Below are positions 1-8,331 of a stretch of DNA of 64,000 nt, piece after piece. Under the pieces are notes generated by a model. That model had not been told where the DNA came from. It did no database searches and worked only from the letters and a program-made list of their open reading frames with translations. The position numbers and the translations under genes are program-made. The DNA is taken from assembly GCF_040427915.1 (NCBI RefSeq), contig NZ_JBETXJ010000002.1:248001-312000 (forward strand), read 5' to 3'. Position 1 is the stretch's first letter. Each line of letters opens with the position of its first letter. The stretch comes from Gardnerella vaginalis. GTDB lineage: Bacteria > Actinomycetota > Actinomycetes > Actinomycetales > Bifidobacteriaceae.

Positions 1-1660
1 ATGCAAAGCTTAAATACTCGCTTCCAACCGAATAATACATTGATGCCAACTCATAGTCTTTTGATTTAACACCTTCTAACGCTTCTTTAAACCATTCAGA
101 CGCTGCTGTTATGCGAGTTTTTCTATTTGAATCACTAACTTCTTCCCCGTTTTCAACGCTATAGTACCAATATGCTTTGCCCACGGATAAGCACAACTCA
201 TACCAATCTTCAGATTTTTTAAGCATGTTTTTATACTCATTGATCAATGCTGTAAAATCTTCTCTTTCATCAAGAGTCCACCGAAAATCTTCAATTTGAT
301 GCACTAAAAGTCTGAGTATTGGTTGAATGGAAAGCGGCTGAATATTGGCATTAAAAAGTTTTATTTGCAATCGCATGGCTTGCTTAACATTTTGAATCAC
401 CTGCTTAGAATCCATTGATTTTGCCGCTGTTCTCATGTAGTTTTTATATTTTTCAACATCACTTATTTTCTCTATAGCATTCTTGCTTCTTTTTTCATCA
501 TTGTCACGAGCCACTCGCGCATAATCATTTTTTCGACTATTTATTTGACTATTTGATGTTAAAGAATGCAACGATGTTCCTATAAAAAAGCAGCCAATAA
601 TCACCATTAGTATGCAGCAAATAATTTTGATTACAATATTTCGATGACTAATTCCACTACTCTTTTTATGACTATTTTTACGAATACTCCTACGACTACT
701 CTTACGCCTATCGCGACGATTATTCTTATAATGATTTACACGCGACCTGATATTTTCTATACCCTCCACGTCGGAATCTAAATTGTCACCTAAATAATTT
801 TCTAAGCAATCCTCTAACGACTGAGCAAATTCTTTACAATCCACATAACGCTCCAAAGGATTTTCTAACATGGCACGCATTAAAACAGCTTGAAGATTGT
901 TAGCAAAACCACCATCTGCTAAGTCGAAGTTAGTAAAGTGCTTTGTAGCATCATAATGCCCTGAGTTTTCTGAGTTTCCTGAGTTTATAGTCTCGTTATT
1001 ATCAGAAAAACATTTACCCGTAAGAACAAACCACAATGTAGCACCAAGAGAATAAACATCAGTAAAAACGCCTATTTTAGATTCAGTCTTAAAAAGTTCT
1101 GGAGCAGCAAATCCACGAGTAGCAAAACGCGCATCTTGTTTAAATCTGCTTGGTTGCACCAATACACCATCTTTATTTTTAATTTCTAATGCAGATCCGA
1201 AATCAATTAAATAAACCTTTGAATCTGTACCAAGCATAATGTTAGATGGTTTTAAATCACAATAAACAATAGAAGGATTAAGTGAATGAAGATATTGCAA
1301 CAAGCCACATAATCGTATGCCTAAATTACACACTTCGGCAGGATTCATAACACCTTCTTGTAAAATCATTGATTTTAAAGAAAATCCGTCAACATAGTCG
1401 CGAACAGCGTATGCTCTGCCATTCTCCTCAAAAAAATCAACAATTCTAGGTATAGAAGGATGATTGCAATGATTTAAAACCTCAACTTCTGCACGCAAAG
1501 ATTGCAAAATCAAGGCTTTTTTATCGTCATCAGAATCAGTAGCAGTTTCTTTTACAGCCCACTGCTTATGAAGAACATTATCTACCGCAAGATAAACAGT
1601 AGATGTTCCTCCAGATCCAAGTTTTCCGAGAATCTGATATCTTCCACCCACACAAACCAT
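1..1660 (-). CDS. Transmembrane Ser/Thr protein kinase, C-terminus beyond window
   Basis: The N-terminus is a Hanks-type kinase domain predicted to act at the inner face of the membrane. Visible motifs are the glycine loop LGSGGTSTVY (about residues 14-23), the ATP lysine in WAVK (K37), the catalytic loop YCDLKPSN (D135, N140), DFG at 153-155 and AAPE near 186-188. The usual HRD is YCD, so this is a non-RD kinase. A linker rich in Arg/Lys/Ser leads to one membrane helix at about residues 343-362, and the rest would lie outside the cell. At least 553 codons are open and the frame runs off position 1 with no stop. The start is ATG at 1658-1660, chosen because the glycine loop follows soon after; the ribosome site is weak. 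Ligand and substrates are unknown. Confidence 0.88.
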   Translation of the reverse strand, partial: MVCVGGRYQILGKLGSGGTSTVYLAVDNVLHKQWAVKETATDSDDDKKALILQSLRAEVEVLNHCNHPSIPRIVDFFEENGRAYAVRDYVDGFSLKSMILQEGVMNPAEVCNLGIRLCGLLQYLHSLNPSIVYCDLKPSNIMLGTDSKVYLIDFGSALEIKNKDGVLVQPSRFKQDARFATRGFAAPELFKTESKIGVFTDVYSLGATLWFVLTGKCFSDNNETINSGNSENSGHYDATKHFTNFDLADGGFANNLQAVLMRAMLENPLERYVDCKEFAQSLEDCLENYLGDNLDSDVEGIENIRSRVNHYKNNRRDRRKSSRRSIRKNSHKKSSGISHRNIVIKIICCILMVIIGCFFIGTSLHSLTSNSQINSRKNDYARVARDNDEKRSKNAIEKISDVEKYKNYMRTAAKSMDSKQVIQNVKQAMRLQIKLFNANIQPLSIQPILRLLVHQIEDFRWTLDEREDFTALINEYKNMLKKSEDWYELCLSVGKAYWYYSVENGEEVSDSNRKTRITAASEWFKEALEGVKSKDYELASMYYSVGSEYLSFA

Positions 1661-1835
1661 ATTTGCCGCACTTTCATAAAATCAAAATGACAATAATCCT
1701 GTGCTGCAAACTTTATAGACTAATTTGCGTATTGAAAATACTTACAGAACAATGTGTACCAAAGCCATCAAAACCCTAGAAAAATAAGGGAAAAGTTATC
1801 CACATTGCTCAAATTGCACAAATTACTCAAATAAC

Positions 1836-3215
1836 TCAATCAATATCCGCGCCAAGAGCAGTCAACTTACCGCGGAAATCTGCATAACCGCGGTCAATAA
1901 GCGAAATACCCTTAACGTTAGATGGACCTTTAGCTGCAAGAGCCGCAATAAGATGACTAAAACCGCCTCGCAAATCAGGAACATCAATATCTTGACCAGT
2001 AAGAGGTGTTGGACCAAAAATCACAGCAGAATGCTTGTAATTTCGCTGCTGGAATCGGCAAGGAAGAGAACCTAAGCACTCGCGGTACAACTGAATCATA
2101 GCACCCATTTGAACAAGCGGCTTTGTAAAGCCAAAACGATTCTCATACACAGTCTCGTGAACAATACTCAAGCCTTTAGCCTGCGTTAAAGCAACAACAA
2201 GAGGCTGCTGCCAATCAGTCATAAAACCAGGATGAACATCGGTTTCAATAGCAACAGGATGCAAATCACCGCCTGGATGCCAGAATCGAATACCGTTATC
2301 CGTAACGTCAAACTGACCACCAACTTTACGGAACACGTTTAAGAAGGTCATCATCTCTGGCTGAGTAGCCCCTTTAATAAACACGTCACCATGAGTTGCG
2401 AGAGCCGCCGAAGCCCAAGATGCCGCCTCAATCCTATCTGTTAAAGCCGTATGATTGTAACCTTGAAGTTTATCAACGCCCTCAATCCTAAATGTGCGAT
2501 CAACGTCAACAGAAATAATAGCGCCCATTTTCTGCAAAACAGCCACCAAATCCATAATTTCTGGCTCAATTGCAGCACCAGAAAGCTCTGTTTTACCTTC
2601 TGCAAGAACAGCGGCAAGAAGAGTTTGCTCAGTGGCACCAACCGATGGATAAGGTAGATGAATTTTAGTGCCATGTAAACCATTAGGAGCAGTAATATGA
2701 ATACCATCCTCATGATCTTTATCTACATTCGCACCAAGTTTACGCAAAGTTTCAAGATGGAAATCTATTGGACGTCCTCCAATATTGCACCCACCTAAAG
2801 CTGGAATAAAAGCCTCACCAAGTCTGTGAAGAAGCGGACCAGAGAAGAGAATCGGTATTCTAGAAGATCCCGATAATGTATCTACGTCTGCAACATCAGC
2901 AAGCTGAACCTTGCTTGCGTCAATGCTAACAACGCCTGCAGCACCATCAACATCTACGTTTACTCCATGCAAACGCAGCAAATCAGAAACAACGTGAACA
3001 TCTCTGATTTCTGGCACATTTTTAAGAACAGATTTCCCAGGAGCAAGCAAAGCAGCAACCATTGCCTTACTAACAAAGTTTTTTGCACCACGAACTTTAA
3101 TAGCTCCGTTAAGCGGCTTGCCACCTTCTACATGCAAAACGTCTGCAGCGTCAATGCCACTTTCGTTCTGTTCAGCCGTATTATGCGCAGACACATTTAC
3201 CTCTTTCGTTTGCAA
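1836..3215 (-). CDS. murA: UDP-N-acetylglucosamine 1-carboxyvinyltransferase MurA
   Basis: MurA transfers enolpyruvate from PEP to UDP-GlcNAc, the first committed step of peptidoglycan synthesis in the cytosol. The 459-residue protein has the two-domain EPT synthase pattern. Visible are the substrate lysine-asparagine pair in RGAKN (about 43-47) and the active-site loop GGCNIGGRP with Cys143, the fosfomycin-reactive cysteine of the family. The C-terminus DRGYADFRGKL is also typical. About 26 N-terminal residues precede the conserved core, so an internal start near DVLHVEGG cannot be excluded. It lies between the metallophosphoesterase and the kinase, all on the same strand, with 95 and 175 bp gaps. 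Confidence 0.95.
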   Translation of the reverse strand: MQTKEVNVSAHNTAEQNESGIDAADVLHVEGGKPLNGAIKVRGAKNFVSKAMVAALLAPGKSVLKNVPEIRDVHVVSDLLRLHGVNVDVDGAAGVVSIDASKVQLADVADVDTLSGSSRIPILFSGPLLHRLGEAFIPALGGCNIGGRPIDFHLETLRKLGANVDKDHEDGIHITAPNGLHGTKIHLPYPSVGATEQTLLAAVLAEGKTELSGAAIEPEIMDLVAVLQKMGAIISVDVDRTFRIEGVDKLQGYNHTALTDRIEAASWASAALATHGDVFIKGATQPEMMTFLNVFRKVGGQFDVTDNGIRFWHPGGDLHPVAIETDVHPGFMTDWQQPLVVALTQAKGLSIVHETVYENRFGFTKPLVQMGAMIQLYRECLGSLPCRFQQRNYKHSAVIFGPTPLTGQDIDVPDLRGGFSHLIAALAAKGPSNVKGISLIDRGYADFRGKLTALGADID

Positions 3216-3309
3216 CTAAAACTAATCACTATAATACCGACATGCGTGCCAATAACACGTACCAAATAACACGTATCAATCACACATATCAATTCGAGCA
3301 TTAACCAAG

Positions 3310-4719
3310 CTACTTTGCCACGCGAGACCGCCATCTTCTCAATAGCCTTGCAAAAAGCGAAGGTTTTTGCAATAAATCTACTTCTGGCAAATCGTGATCG
3401 CAATCCGCATTTAGCCCATAAGTATACGCCTTCTTAGACGAAGGTTTTCCAACTAAATCACCAAATTCAAGCATTTGCGTTCTAGGCTCATATGGGTGAC
3501 GCATATCAAATTCGATAAGTCTTGCACCACATTTAGATGCAGCAGGCCCATAAGATCCAAAACCACACGTTGCAGTAGACATAAGTAGCATATCCGAATC
3601 CTTACAACGTCCAGCAAACGCGTTTCTGTGATCATGACCTGCGCAGAAAGCAAAAGTGCCAATATTTTGCAAAATATCAAATTCGCCATTATCTTCATCT
3701 GGGCAGCTCACGCCTTCTCCCAAATAACCATCTGCAAGAACACGATTCTCATCTAACGCATAATATTTTCCAGCGAAACGCCTGTAACCCTCGATCGCGT
3801 GTTCCTGAGACGCATAATCTTTAGAAACTTCACGCATTAAACCATAGTATTGAGGAAGAGGAAAATGTTGGAAAACACAGAATTTTGGAGGCAATAACTT
3901 TGGCAGATTCCTCAAAAAATCAAGTGCCTTATCCGAAGGTTTCCCATAACCTCCACTCTTATCATAGTCTCCAGAATTAACTAAAACTAATGAAAATACA
4001 ACATTTTCCTGATTCACATCCATAACTGGAAGCGCAAACGTGCCAGCTTCACAAGGAAAAATGATTTGATTTGGCAATATGCATTTAGTGGACTGCAAAG
4101 CTGCAACATTGCAACTAGAAGAATCATAATTATTCGACTCGTTTTGCGAAGAACGGTTCATGCAACCCTTAAACTCTTGATACAAAGAATCCAATTCTTC
4201 ATTACTCAACCCACATTGAAAATCATGGTTTCCATAAGTCAACGCCCATGGAATTGAACGATCTTCCAAAGGCTTCACCATACGCTTAATATGCTCAATA
4301 ACTTTTTTTCGCGTTTCTTCTAGTTTTTCTGCATACGACTCATCTTTAGGTGAGTAATTATCAGAAAATCGTCCTGAGGAAGAGTCGCCAGCCTCCGAAG
4401 ACCAGCGTCTGCGTACAAATGTATCTGCAAAATCTTTAACATATCCAGCAATTTGATTACCCGTAAAAATTACAATATCTGGCTTAACAGCATCACAAGC
4501 GGACTCTATAAGCCTAATTGTATCTTTGCTAATTTTTGGAGCATCCTGAACATCTGCAAACTGCAAAACACGAAATTTGCCAGAAAGATGGAATTGCAAT
4601 TTACCTAATCGTGCAGAAATAGACATCGGCAAATTAGCCGATTCAGAAGAATTAGCCGATTCAGAAGCGGGCAAAACTTTAGACTCATCGCTATTCGTAG
4701 ATTCTGCAATTTCTGACAT
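3310..4719 (-). CDS. Calcineurin-like metallophosphoesterase
   Basis: A 469-residue protein with the metal-ligand motifs of the calcineurin-like superfamily in order: FADVQD (about 55-60), FTGNQ (GN where GD is usual, about 85-89), YGNHD, QHFP and AGHDH. The arrangement recalls Dcr2/purple-acid-phosphatase-like bacterial members, which hydrolyse phosphomonoesters, but the substrate cannot be read from sequence. No signal peptide is visible, so it is probably cytosolic. The N-terminal 30 residues are a Ser/Glu/Asn-rich low-complexity tail. One stretch, EAGDSSSG near codon 110, contains a variant of the dispersed AGTCGCCAGC word seen elsewhere in the window. Confidence 0.8.
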   Translation of the reverse strand: MSEIAESTNSDESKVLPASESANSSESANLPMSISARLGKLQFHLSGKFRVLQFADVQDAPKISKDTIRLIESACDAVKPDIVIFTGNQIAGYVKDFADTFVRRRWSSEAGDSSSGRFSDNYSPKDESYAEKLEETRKKVIEHIKRMVKPLEDRSIPWALTYGNHDFQCGLSNEELDSLYQEFKGCMNRSSQNESNNYDSSSCNVAALQSTKCILPNQIIFPCEAGTFALPVMDVNQENVVFSLVLVNSGDYDKSGGYGKPSDKALDFLRNLPKLLPPKFCVFQHFPLPQYYGLMREVSKDYASQEHAIEGYRRFAGKYYALDENRVLADGYLGEGVSCPDEDNGEFDILQNIGTFAFCAGHDHRNAFAGRCKDSDMLLMSTATCGFGSYGPAASKCGARLIEFDMRHPYEPRTQMLEFGDLVGKPSSKKAYTYGLNADCDHDLPEVDLLQKPSLFARLLRRWRSRVAK

Positions 4720-4902
4720 GATTCAAGCATACGGCACATCAGAGAACAGTATCAACAAAAGATTTAACAAAATTCAAAGAATTTAACGCGAAATTATTAA
4801 CATTGCACTCGAACTCAAGAAAAATAAAGAAATATACCCAAAAATGACGAAACGTAGGGATTTTTTACAAGATTTTCAGGTAATTCACAGGCAATAACAT
4901 CT

Positions 4903-4932
4903 TTGTCTTAAGTAAAGGGTGCCTATTATAGA
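4903..4932 (+). promoter_or_regulatory. Candidate promoter of a plus-strand small transcript
   Basis: A -35-like TTGTCT (4903-4908) is followed 18 bp later by TATAGA (4927-4932); TATTAT at 4924-4929 overlaps it. It points toward a terminator 85 bp downstream with no annotated gene between. Confidence 0.4.
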
Positions 4933-4960
4933 GACATCAAGGAAAAAGCAAATCAACATA

Positions 4961-5017
4961 ATGAATGATTTGCAAGAACCAATAACTGAACCTCTCTTCT
5001 TCTCTTCTCTTTCATAA
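4961..5017 (+). CDS. Possible 18-residue micro-ORF inside the small transcript
   Basis: ATG at 4961 opens MNDLQEPITEPLFFSSLS and stops with TAA at 5015-5017, where the terminator stem begins. The nearest AAGGA (4939-4943) is 17 nt upstream, too far for a good ribosome site. It may be chance, a leader peptide or a small protein. No homologue is recognised. Confidence 0.2.
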   Translation: MNDLQEPITEPLFFSSLS

Positions 5018-5045
5018 CCCCGGGTTACTAGCCCGGGGTTTTTGA
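5016..5045 (+). terminator. Rho-independent terminator of the small transcript
   Basis: AACCCCGGG (5016-5024), loop TTACTAG, then CCCGGGGTT (5032-5040) followed by TTTGA. T residues follow only on the plus strand, so it serves plus-strand transcription. Confidence 0.7.
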
Positions 5046-5089
5046 TTACATTACAAAGTTACATTACAAAATTACGGATTATTCCTCAA

Positions 5090-5135
5090 AACGCAAAACA
5101 AAAGTCGGGGCGCAGCAAACACCACACCCCGACTT
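5090..5135 (-). terminator. Terminator after nusG
   Basis: The minus-strand stem AAGTCGGGG (5127-5135) pairs with CCCCGACTT (5102-5110) and is followed by TTTTGTTTT on that strand. It ends the secE-nusG transcript. Confidence 0.75.
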
Positions 5136-5187
5136 ATGAACTGATAAAATCAGATGCGCGCAACAATCACAAAACGCGCATTAAAAA

Positions 5188-6042
5188 TCAAACAATAGGC
5201 TCTACCTGATTAAAGCCAAGCTCCACAGGAGTTTCGCGACCAAAGATAGAGACAAGAACCGTAAGCTTCTGCGTTGTAGGATCCACATCCGACACCACGG
5301 CAGCCATAGTCGCGAATGGACCATCGGTAACTGTAACCTGATCGCCAACCTTGTAAGCCACCTCAACGGTACGCTTACGAGCCGCAGCAGGCTTATCTCC
5401 AGCCTTCTTCAAAGCCTCAGACGCAATCATAGGAGCCATCATATCGATAACTTCCTTACGGCTAAGAGGAGCAGGCTCCTTAGATGGGCCAACAAAACCA
5501 GTAACGCCTTCAGTTTCGCGCACAATACGACGAGCATTCTCGTCTGGCCACATACGAATAAGCACATAACCCGGAACGCGCACGCGGGTAATAACCTTCT
5601 TACCCTTGTCAGTGTGCTTCTCAACCTCTTCCATTGGCACTTCAATCTGGAAAATCTTGTCTTCCAAACCAAAGCTTTGTACACGAGATTCAACGTTAGT
5701 TTTAACGCGCTTCTCATAGCCAGAGTAGGTGTGAAGAACATACCACTTACCCTCAAGAGTGCGCAAAGTCTTAGAGAACTCCGCAACAGCGACAGCACCG
5801 GCATCTGTAGCATCAACTTCTTGTGCAGCGGAAGAATCGCCAGCAACCGTTTCAGCAGACTCAGCAGGAGACTCGGTCTCACCAGCTACGTTTTCACTAT
5901 TTTCAGAAGCATCCTCTACGACAACAGCATCTGCAGCATCTGCGTTATCAACATTTGCAGAATCAGCCGAAATATCAGCTGCATCAAAATCCGCAAAATC
6001 ATTCACAGAATCAACATTTTCGAGATTCAACTCGTCAGTCAT
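5188..6042 (-). CDS. nusG: Transcription termination/antitermination factor NusG
   Basis: NusG binds RNA polymerase and modulates pausing, Rho termination and transcription-translation coupling. The NGN domain begins at [17 protein letters not shown] (about residues 98-114). The C-terminal KOW domain carries [14 protein letters not shown] (about 230-243). At 284 residues it is about 100 longer than E. coli NusG because of an acidic Ala/Asp/Glu/Ser-rich N-terminal tail, a common actinobacterial feature. That tail contains a copy of the dispersed word (encoding TVAGDSSA). The gene follows secE by 28 bp and the two are surely co-transcribed. The ribosomal protein genes that often follow nusG are absent here. 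Confidence 0.95.
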   Translation of the reverse strand: MTDELNLENVDSVNDFADFDAADISADSANVDNADAADAVVVEDASENSENVAGETESPAESAETVAGDSSAAQEVDATDAGAVAVAEFSKTLRTLEGKWYVLHTYSGYEKRVKTNVESRVQSFGLEDKIFQIEVPMEEVEKHTDKGKKVITRVRVPGYVLIRMWPDENARRIVRETEGVTGFVGPSKEPAPLSRKEVIDMMAPMIASEALKKAGDKPAAARKRTVEVAYKVGDQVTVTDGPFATMAAVVSDVDPTTQKLTVLVSIFGRETPVELGFNQVEPIV

Positions 6043-6070
6043 ATTCGCACACCCTCAAAATTCGTCGAAA

Positions 6071-6286
6071 TCAGCCAAACAGCCACATAACAGACTTACC
6101 TAAACCGAAGTCCATAACAGTGACGAAAACCATCAAGAAAATAACAAAAATAAACACGGAAGCTGACCAAGCAAACAATTCCTTGCCGTGAGGAGCAACG
6201 ACTTTACGCGTTTCGTCAATAGTTTGCTTAATGAACATGCCAATACGCATGAACAAATTCGGCTTCTTCTCTTTTGCCTTGGCCAT
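6071..6286 (-). CDS. secE: Preprotein translocase subunit SecE
   Basis: A short SecE of 71 residues with a basic cytoplasmic N-terminus (MAKAKEKKPN), the conserved amphipathic segment around IKQTIDETRKVVAP, and a single membrane helix (FAWSASVFIFVIFLMVFVTV). It clamps SecY in the Sec translocon. The frame stays open upstream to 6352, but that would overlap the tRNA-Trp gene; the ATG at 6284-6286 has AAGGA 8 nt upstream and gives the normal family length, so it is preferred. Confidence 0.92.
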   Translation of the reverse strand: MAKAKEKKPNLFMRIGMFIKQTIDETRKVVAPHGKELFAWSASVFIFVIFLMVFVTVMDFGLGKSVMWLFG

Positions 6287-6324
6287 GCTTGAATCCTTCG
6301 TTTGAAAATTGTTAACAATAAAAC

Positions 6325-6400
6325 TGGCAGGGACGGCGGGACTCGAACCCACAACCTACGGTTTTGGAGACCGTTGCGCTACCAATTGCGCCACATCCCT
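6325..6400 (-). tRNA. tRNA-Trp (CCA anticodon), CCA encoded
   Basis: The minus strand reads AGGGATG for the 5' acceptor arm (ending at 6400) and CGTCCCT for the 3' arm, with discriminator G and an encoded CCA at 6325-6327. The anticodon loop is TCTCCAAAA with CCA. The T arm has GTTCGAGTC. It is the first gene of a tRNA-secE-nusG unit. Confidence 0.95.
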
Positions 6401-6414
6401 AGGTGAACTTGCTA

Positions 6415-6443
6415 ATCATACCTTAAAAAGATTGACTTGGCAA
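6415..6443 (-). promoter_or_regulatory. Promoter of tRNA-Trp - secE - nusG
   Basis: On the minus strand TTGCCA (6438-6443) and TATGAT (6415-6420) are separated by exactly 17 bp, with the tRNA starting 14 bp after the -10. The -35 lies in the hairpin of the upstream aminotransferase terminator. Confidence 0.7.
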
Positions 6444-6454
6444 AACCGCCAAGT
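6425..6454 (-). terminator. Terminator after the aminotransferase gene
   Basis: ACTTGGC (6448-6454) and GCCAAGT (6435-6441) on the minus strand form a 7-bp stem with loop GGTTTT, then CAATC and five T. It sits about 110 bp after the aminotransferase stop and overlaps the tRNA promoter. Confidence 0.6.
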
Positions 6455-6564
6455 AGATATGTTAGCGGAAGGGCAAGATTTAAGGGTTTTATTATGATTA
6501 GCGAGTGTCGCTAAACGCGCGGTTGCTGGCGACTTTTGCGTGCGCAAACAACGCGCTGGCGACT

Positions 6565-7848
6565 TTAAAACGCGCTTCCGCTTTCAATCCACTGCTTCAT
6601 ACGCCTCATGCCCTCGGCAAGCTGACTGTCTGCTAAAGCACACGAGAATCGCAAGTAACCAGGCGCACCAAAGGCCTCGCCAGGAACAGCGGCAACATGC
6701 GCTTCATCAAGTAGCATTTGCGCGAGCACGGACGACGTGCCTGGAATCTTAGAATCCTTGCCTAGCGGGCGATTAAGCAGTGCCTCAACATTTGCAAACG
6801 CATAGAAAGCACCATGTGGCAGAGGACAAGTCACGCCATCAATATCGTTTAACGCTTGCACAATCGCCTTGCGACGAGCGTCGAAAGAATCACGCATTTT
6901 TGCAACTTCATCTAATGGTCCGCCGACTGCTGCAAGAGCTGCACGCTGTGAAATATTGGAAACGTTAGACGTCATGTGACTTTGAAGCTTAATCGCAGCT
7001 TTTGCGGCCTCAAGCGGCGCAACCATCCAGCCAACACGCCAACCTGGCATTGCATACGTTTTAGCAACACCGTTCAAAACAAGCAGCTGGTCGCGAACTT
7101 CTGGCACTTCTACGCCAATATACGACGTTTTTACGCCGTCGTAATGCAAGTGTTCGTAGATTTCGTCGGAAAGCACCCAAATATGGTGTTTTACAGCCCA
7201 TTCGCCAATCGCGCGAATCGTTTGCGCACTCCAAATAGCGCCTGTTGGGTTAGAAGGCGAAGTTACAATAATCGCACGCGTGCGTGGAGTGCAAGCCGCC
7301 TCAATCGCATCAATATCTGGCTCAAAACCGCGATCCGCGCCAGACATAACAGGCACAGGCACGCCACCTGCAAGTTTTACTGCCTCTGGATAGCTTGTCC
7401 AATATGGCGCTGGGATTATAACCTCGTCGCCATCGTTTAACAAAATCTGGCATGCTTCGTAAACAGCTTGTTTGCCGCCATTCGTTACAACAACTTGATT
7501 TGGGGAAACATCGTAGCCAGAATCGCGCTTAACTTTGCGCGCAATCGCCTCGCGCAATTCTGGAAGACCAGCCGTAGCCGTGTACTTGTAGTTTTTTGGG
7601 TCTTTGCATGCGGCTGCAGCGGCTTCAACAATGTAGAGCGGCGTTGGAAAATCAGGTTCACCTGCGCCGAAGCTAATAACGTCGATTCCTGCGGCTTTCA
7701 TCGCTTTCGCCTTGCCATCTACAGCAAGCGTTGCACTCGGTGCCACTTTGTTAATGCGATTGCTCATAGAGCGCCATTGAGAGTTTGATGTATTTACTGC
7801 GATTTGCGATGCATTTTCTGCCATATTTGCTGCGATATTTTCTGCCAT
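6565..7848 (-). CDS. aspC: PLP-dependent aminotransferase, aspartate aminotransferase type
   Basis: A class I/II fold-type I aminotransferase that would move the amino group between aspartate and 2-oxoglutarate in the cytosol. Visible are FGAGEPDFPTP, the substrate-binding TNGGKQAVYEA, the cofactor region SPSNPTGAIW, DEIYEHL with the pyridine-binding Asp/Tyr, and the Schiff-base lysine in VAKTYAMPGWRVGW. It is 427 residues; the first 27 are extra to the family core, and MSNRINKVAPSAT is an alternative start. Substrate preference is not certain from sequence. It lies between proB and tRNA-Trp. Confidence 0.9.
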   Translation of the reverse strand: MAENIAANMAENASQIAVNTSNSQWRSMSNRINKVAPSATLAVDGKAKAMKAAGIDVISFGAGEPDFPTPLYIVEAAAAACKDPKNYKYTATAGLPELREAIARKVKRDSGYDVSPNQVVVTNGGKQAVYEACQILLNDGDEVIIPAPYWTSYPEAVKLAGGVPVPVMSGADRGFEPDIDAIEAACTPRTRAIIVTSPSNPTGAIWSAQTIRAIGEWAVKHHIWVLSDEIYEHLHYDGVKTSYIGVEVPEVRDQLLVLNGVAKTYAMPGWRVGWMVAPLEAAKAAIKLQSHMTSNVSNISQRAALAAVGGPLDEVAKMRDSFDARRKAIVQALNDIDGVTCPLPHGAFYAFANVEALLNRPLGKDSKIPGTSSVLAQMLLDEAHVAAVPGEAFGAPGYLRFSCALADSQLAEGMRRMKQWIESGSAF

Positions 7849-7897
7849 ACTTACAGTTTAACCATTACACGTTATTTCCCGATTTTGTTTCTTTTTG

Positions 7898-7942
7898 CCC
7901 ACATTTGTTTACGTACTAGCCGATTTGGGAAACAAACGCGGG
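7898..7942 (+). repeat. Single unit of the 53-bp palindromic repeat
   Basis: A half-conserved inverted repeat starting CCCACATTTGTTTAC and ending GGGAAACAAACGCGGG, matching the units arrayed at 11182-11353 and 19316-19468. A partial unit precedes it at about 7878. It lies just upstream of the aminotransferase start. Confidence 0.7.
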
Positions 7943-7972
7943 AATCGAGGCATTTCCTTGTTTGGTGTGTAG

Positions 7973-8154
7973 GAGGGCTGGGTGTTTCTTGTCTCACAAC
8001 GCTCTGCCTCTTGCGTGTAGTCTGTTGTTGCGGTTGTTCCGTTTTGGCTTTGATTTTGTTTTTGGGTTGAAGTTTGTTTGTAGTGGTTGATCATTGGATT
8101 ATTTGGTATCGGCTGCCGCTCTTATACTGTTCGACCAAGAATCACCCAGCCCTC
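7973..8154. mobile_element. MITE-like element, copy I (182 bp)
   Basis: Nineteen-bp terminal inverted repeats GAGGGCTGGGTGTTTCTTG (7973-7991) and its near-complement (8136-8154) bound a non-coding segment. A second copy in the opposite orientation is at 37931-38114. No transposase is present; a target duplication was not evident. Together with the flanking repeats it fills the 480-bp gap between proB and the aminotransferase gene. Confidence 0.6.
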
Positions 8155-8190
8155 TTGCATGCTTGAACAATTGCGTATCGCTAGTCGCCT

Positions 8191-8278
8191 GAGATTCTCG
8201 ATTTTTCTTGCTGCTTCAGCGAATCACCATTTCATGCTGAGGTTCATCTCATTCAGTGCGAAAAATCTCGAATCTCTA
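8191..8278. repeat. 88-bp hairpin module B, copy I
   Basis: GAGATTCTCGATTTTTC at one end and GAAAAATCTCGAATCTC at the other form a long imperfect stem around a conserved centre. Other copies are at 37810-37895 (inverted) and 49085-49172. Confidence 0.65.
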
Positions 8279-8331
8279 CCTTGCTTGGCGTAATTTTAAG
8301 CGCACATGCAAATCGATTAGCAAGTAGAAGA

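Larger units (their letters stand above)
4938..5046 (+). ncRNA. Candidate small RNA (about 110 nt)
   Basis: Between two minus-strand genes lies a self-contained plus-strand unit: a promoter-like pair ending at 4932, about 80 nt of leader, a 20-nt pyrimidine run (4993-5012) and a strong GC hairpin followed by T residues. The pyrimidine run contains TCTTCTTCTC, which can pair over 10 nt with the purine-rich ribosome site region of the surface-protein gene near 18.83 kb and over 8 nt with that of the gene starting at 45553. That would be a possible anti-Shine-Dalgarno function; it is inference. The same stretch also holds a tiny ORF (see 4961-5017), so it could be an mRNA instead. Confidence 0.4.

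Noticed and set aside
1774-1790. CCCT...AGGG hairpin followed by T on the minus strand as a murA terminator
   Set aside because: The stem is only 4 bp, too weak to support.
5614-6191. Plus-strand frames opposite nusG and secE
   Set aside because: Produced by the repetitive Ala/Asp/Ser codons of the nusG tail; no family resemblance.
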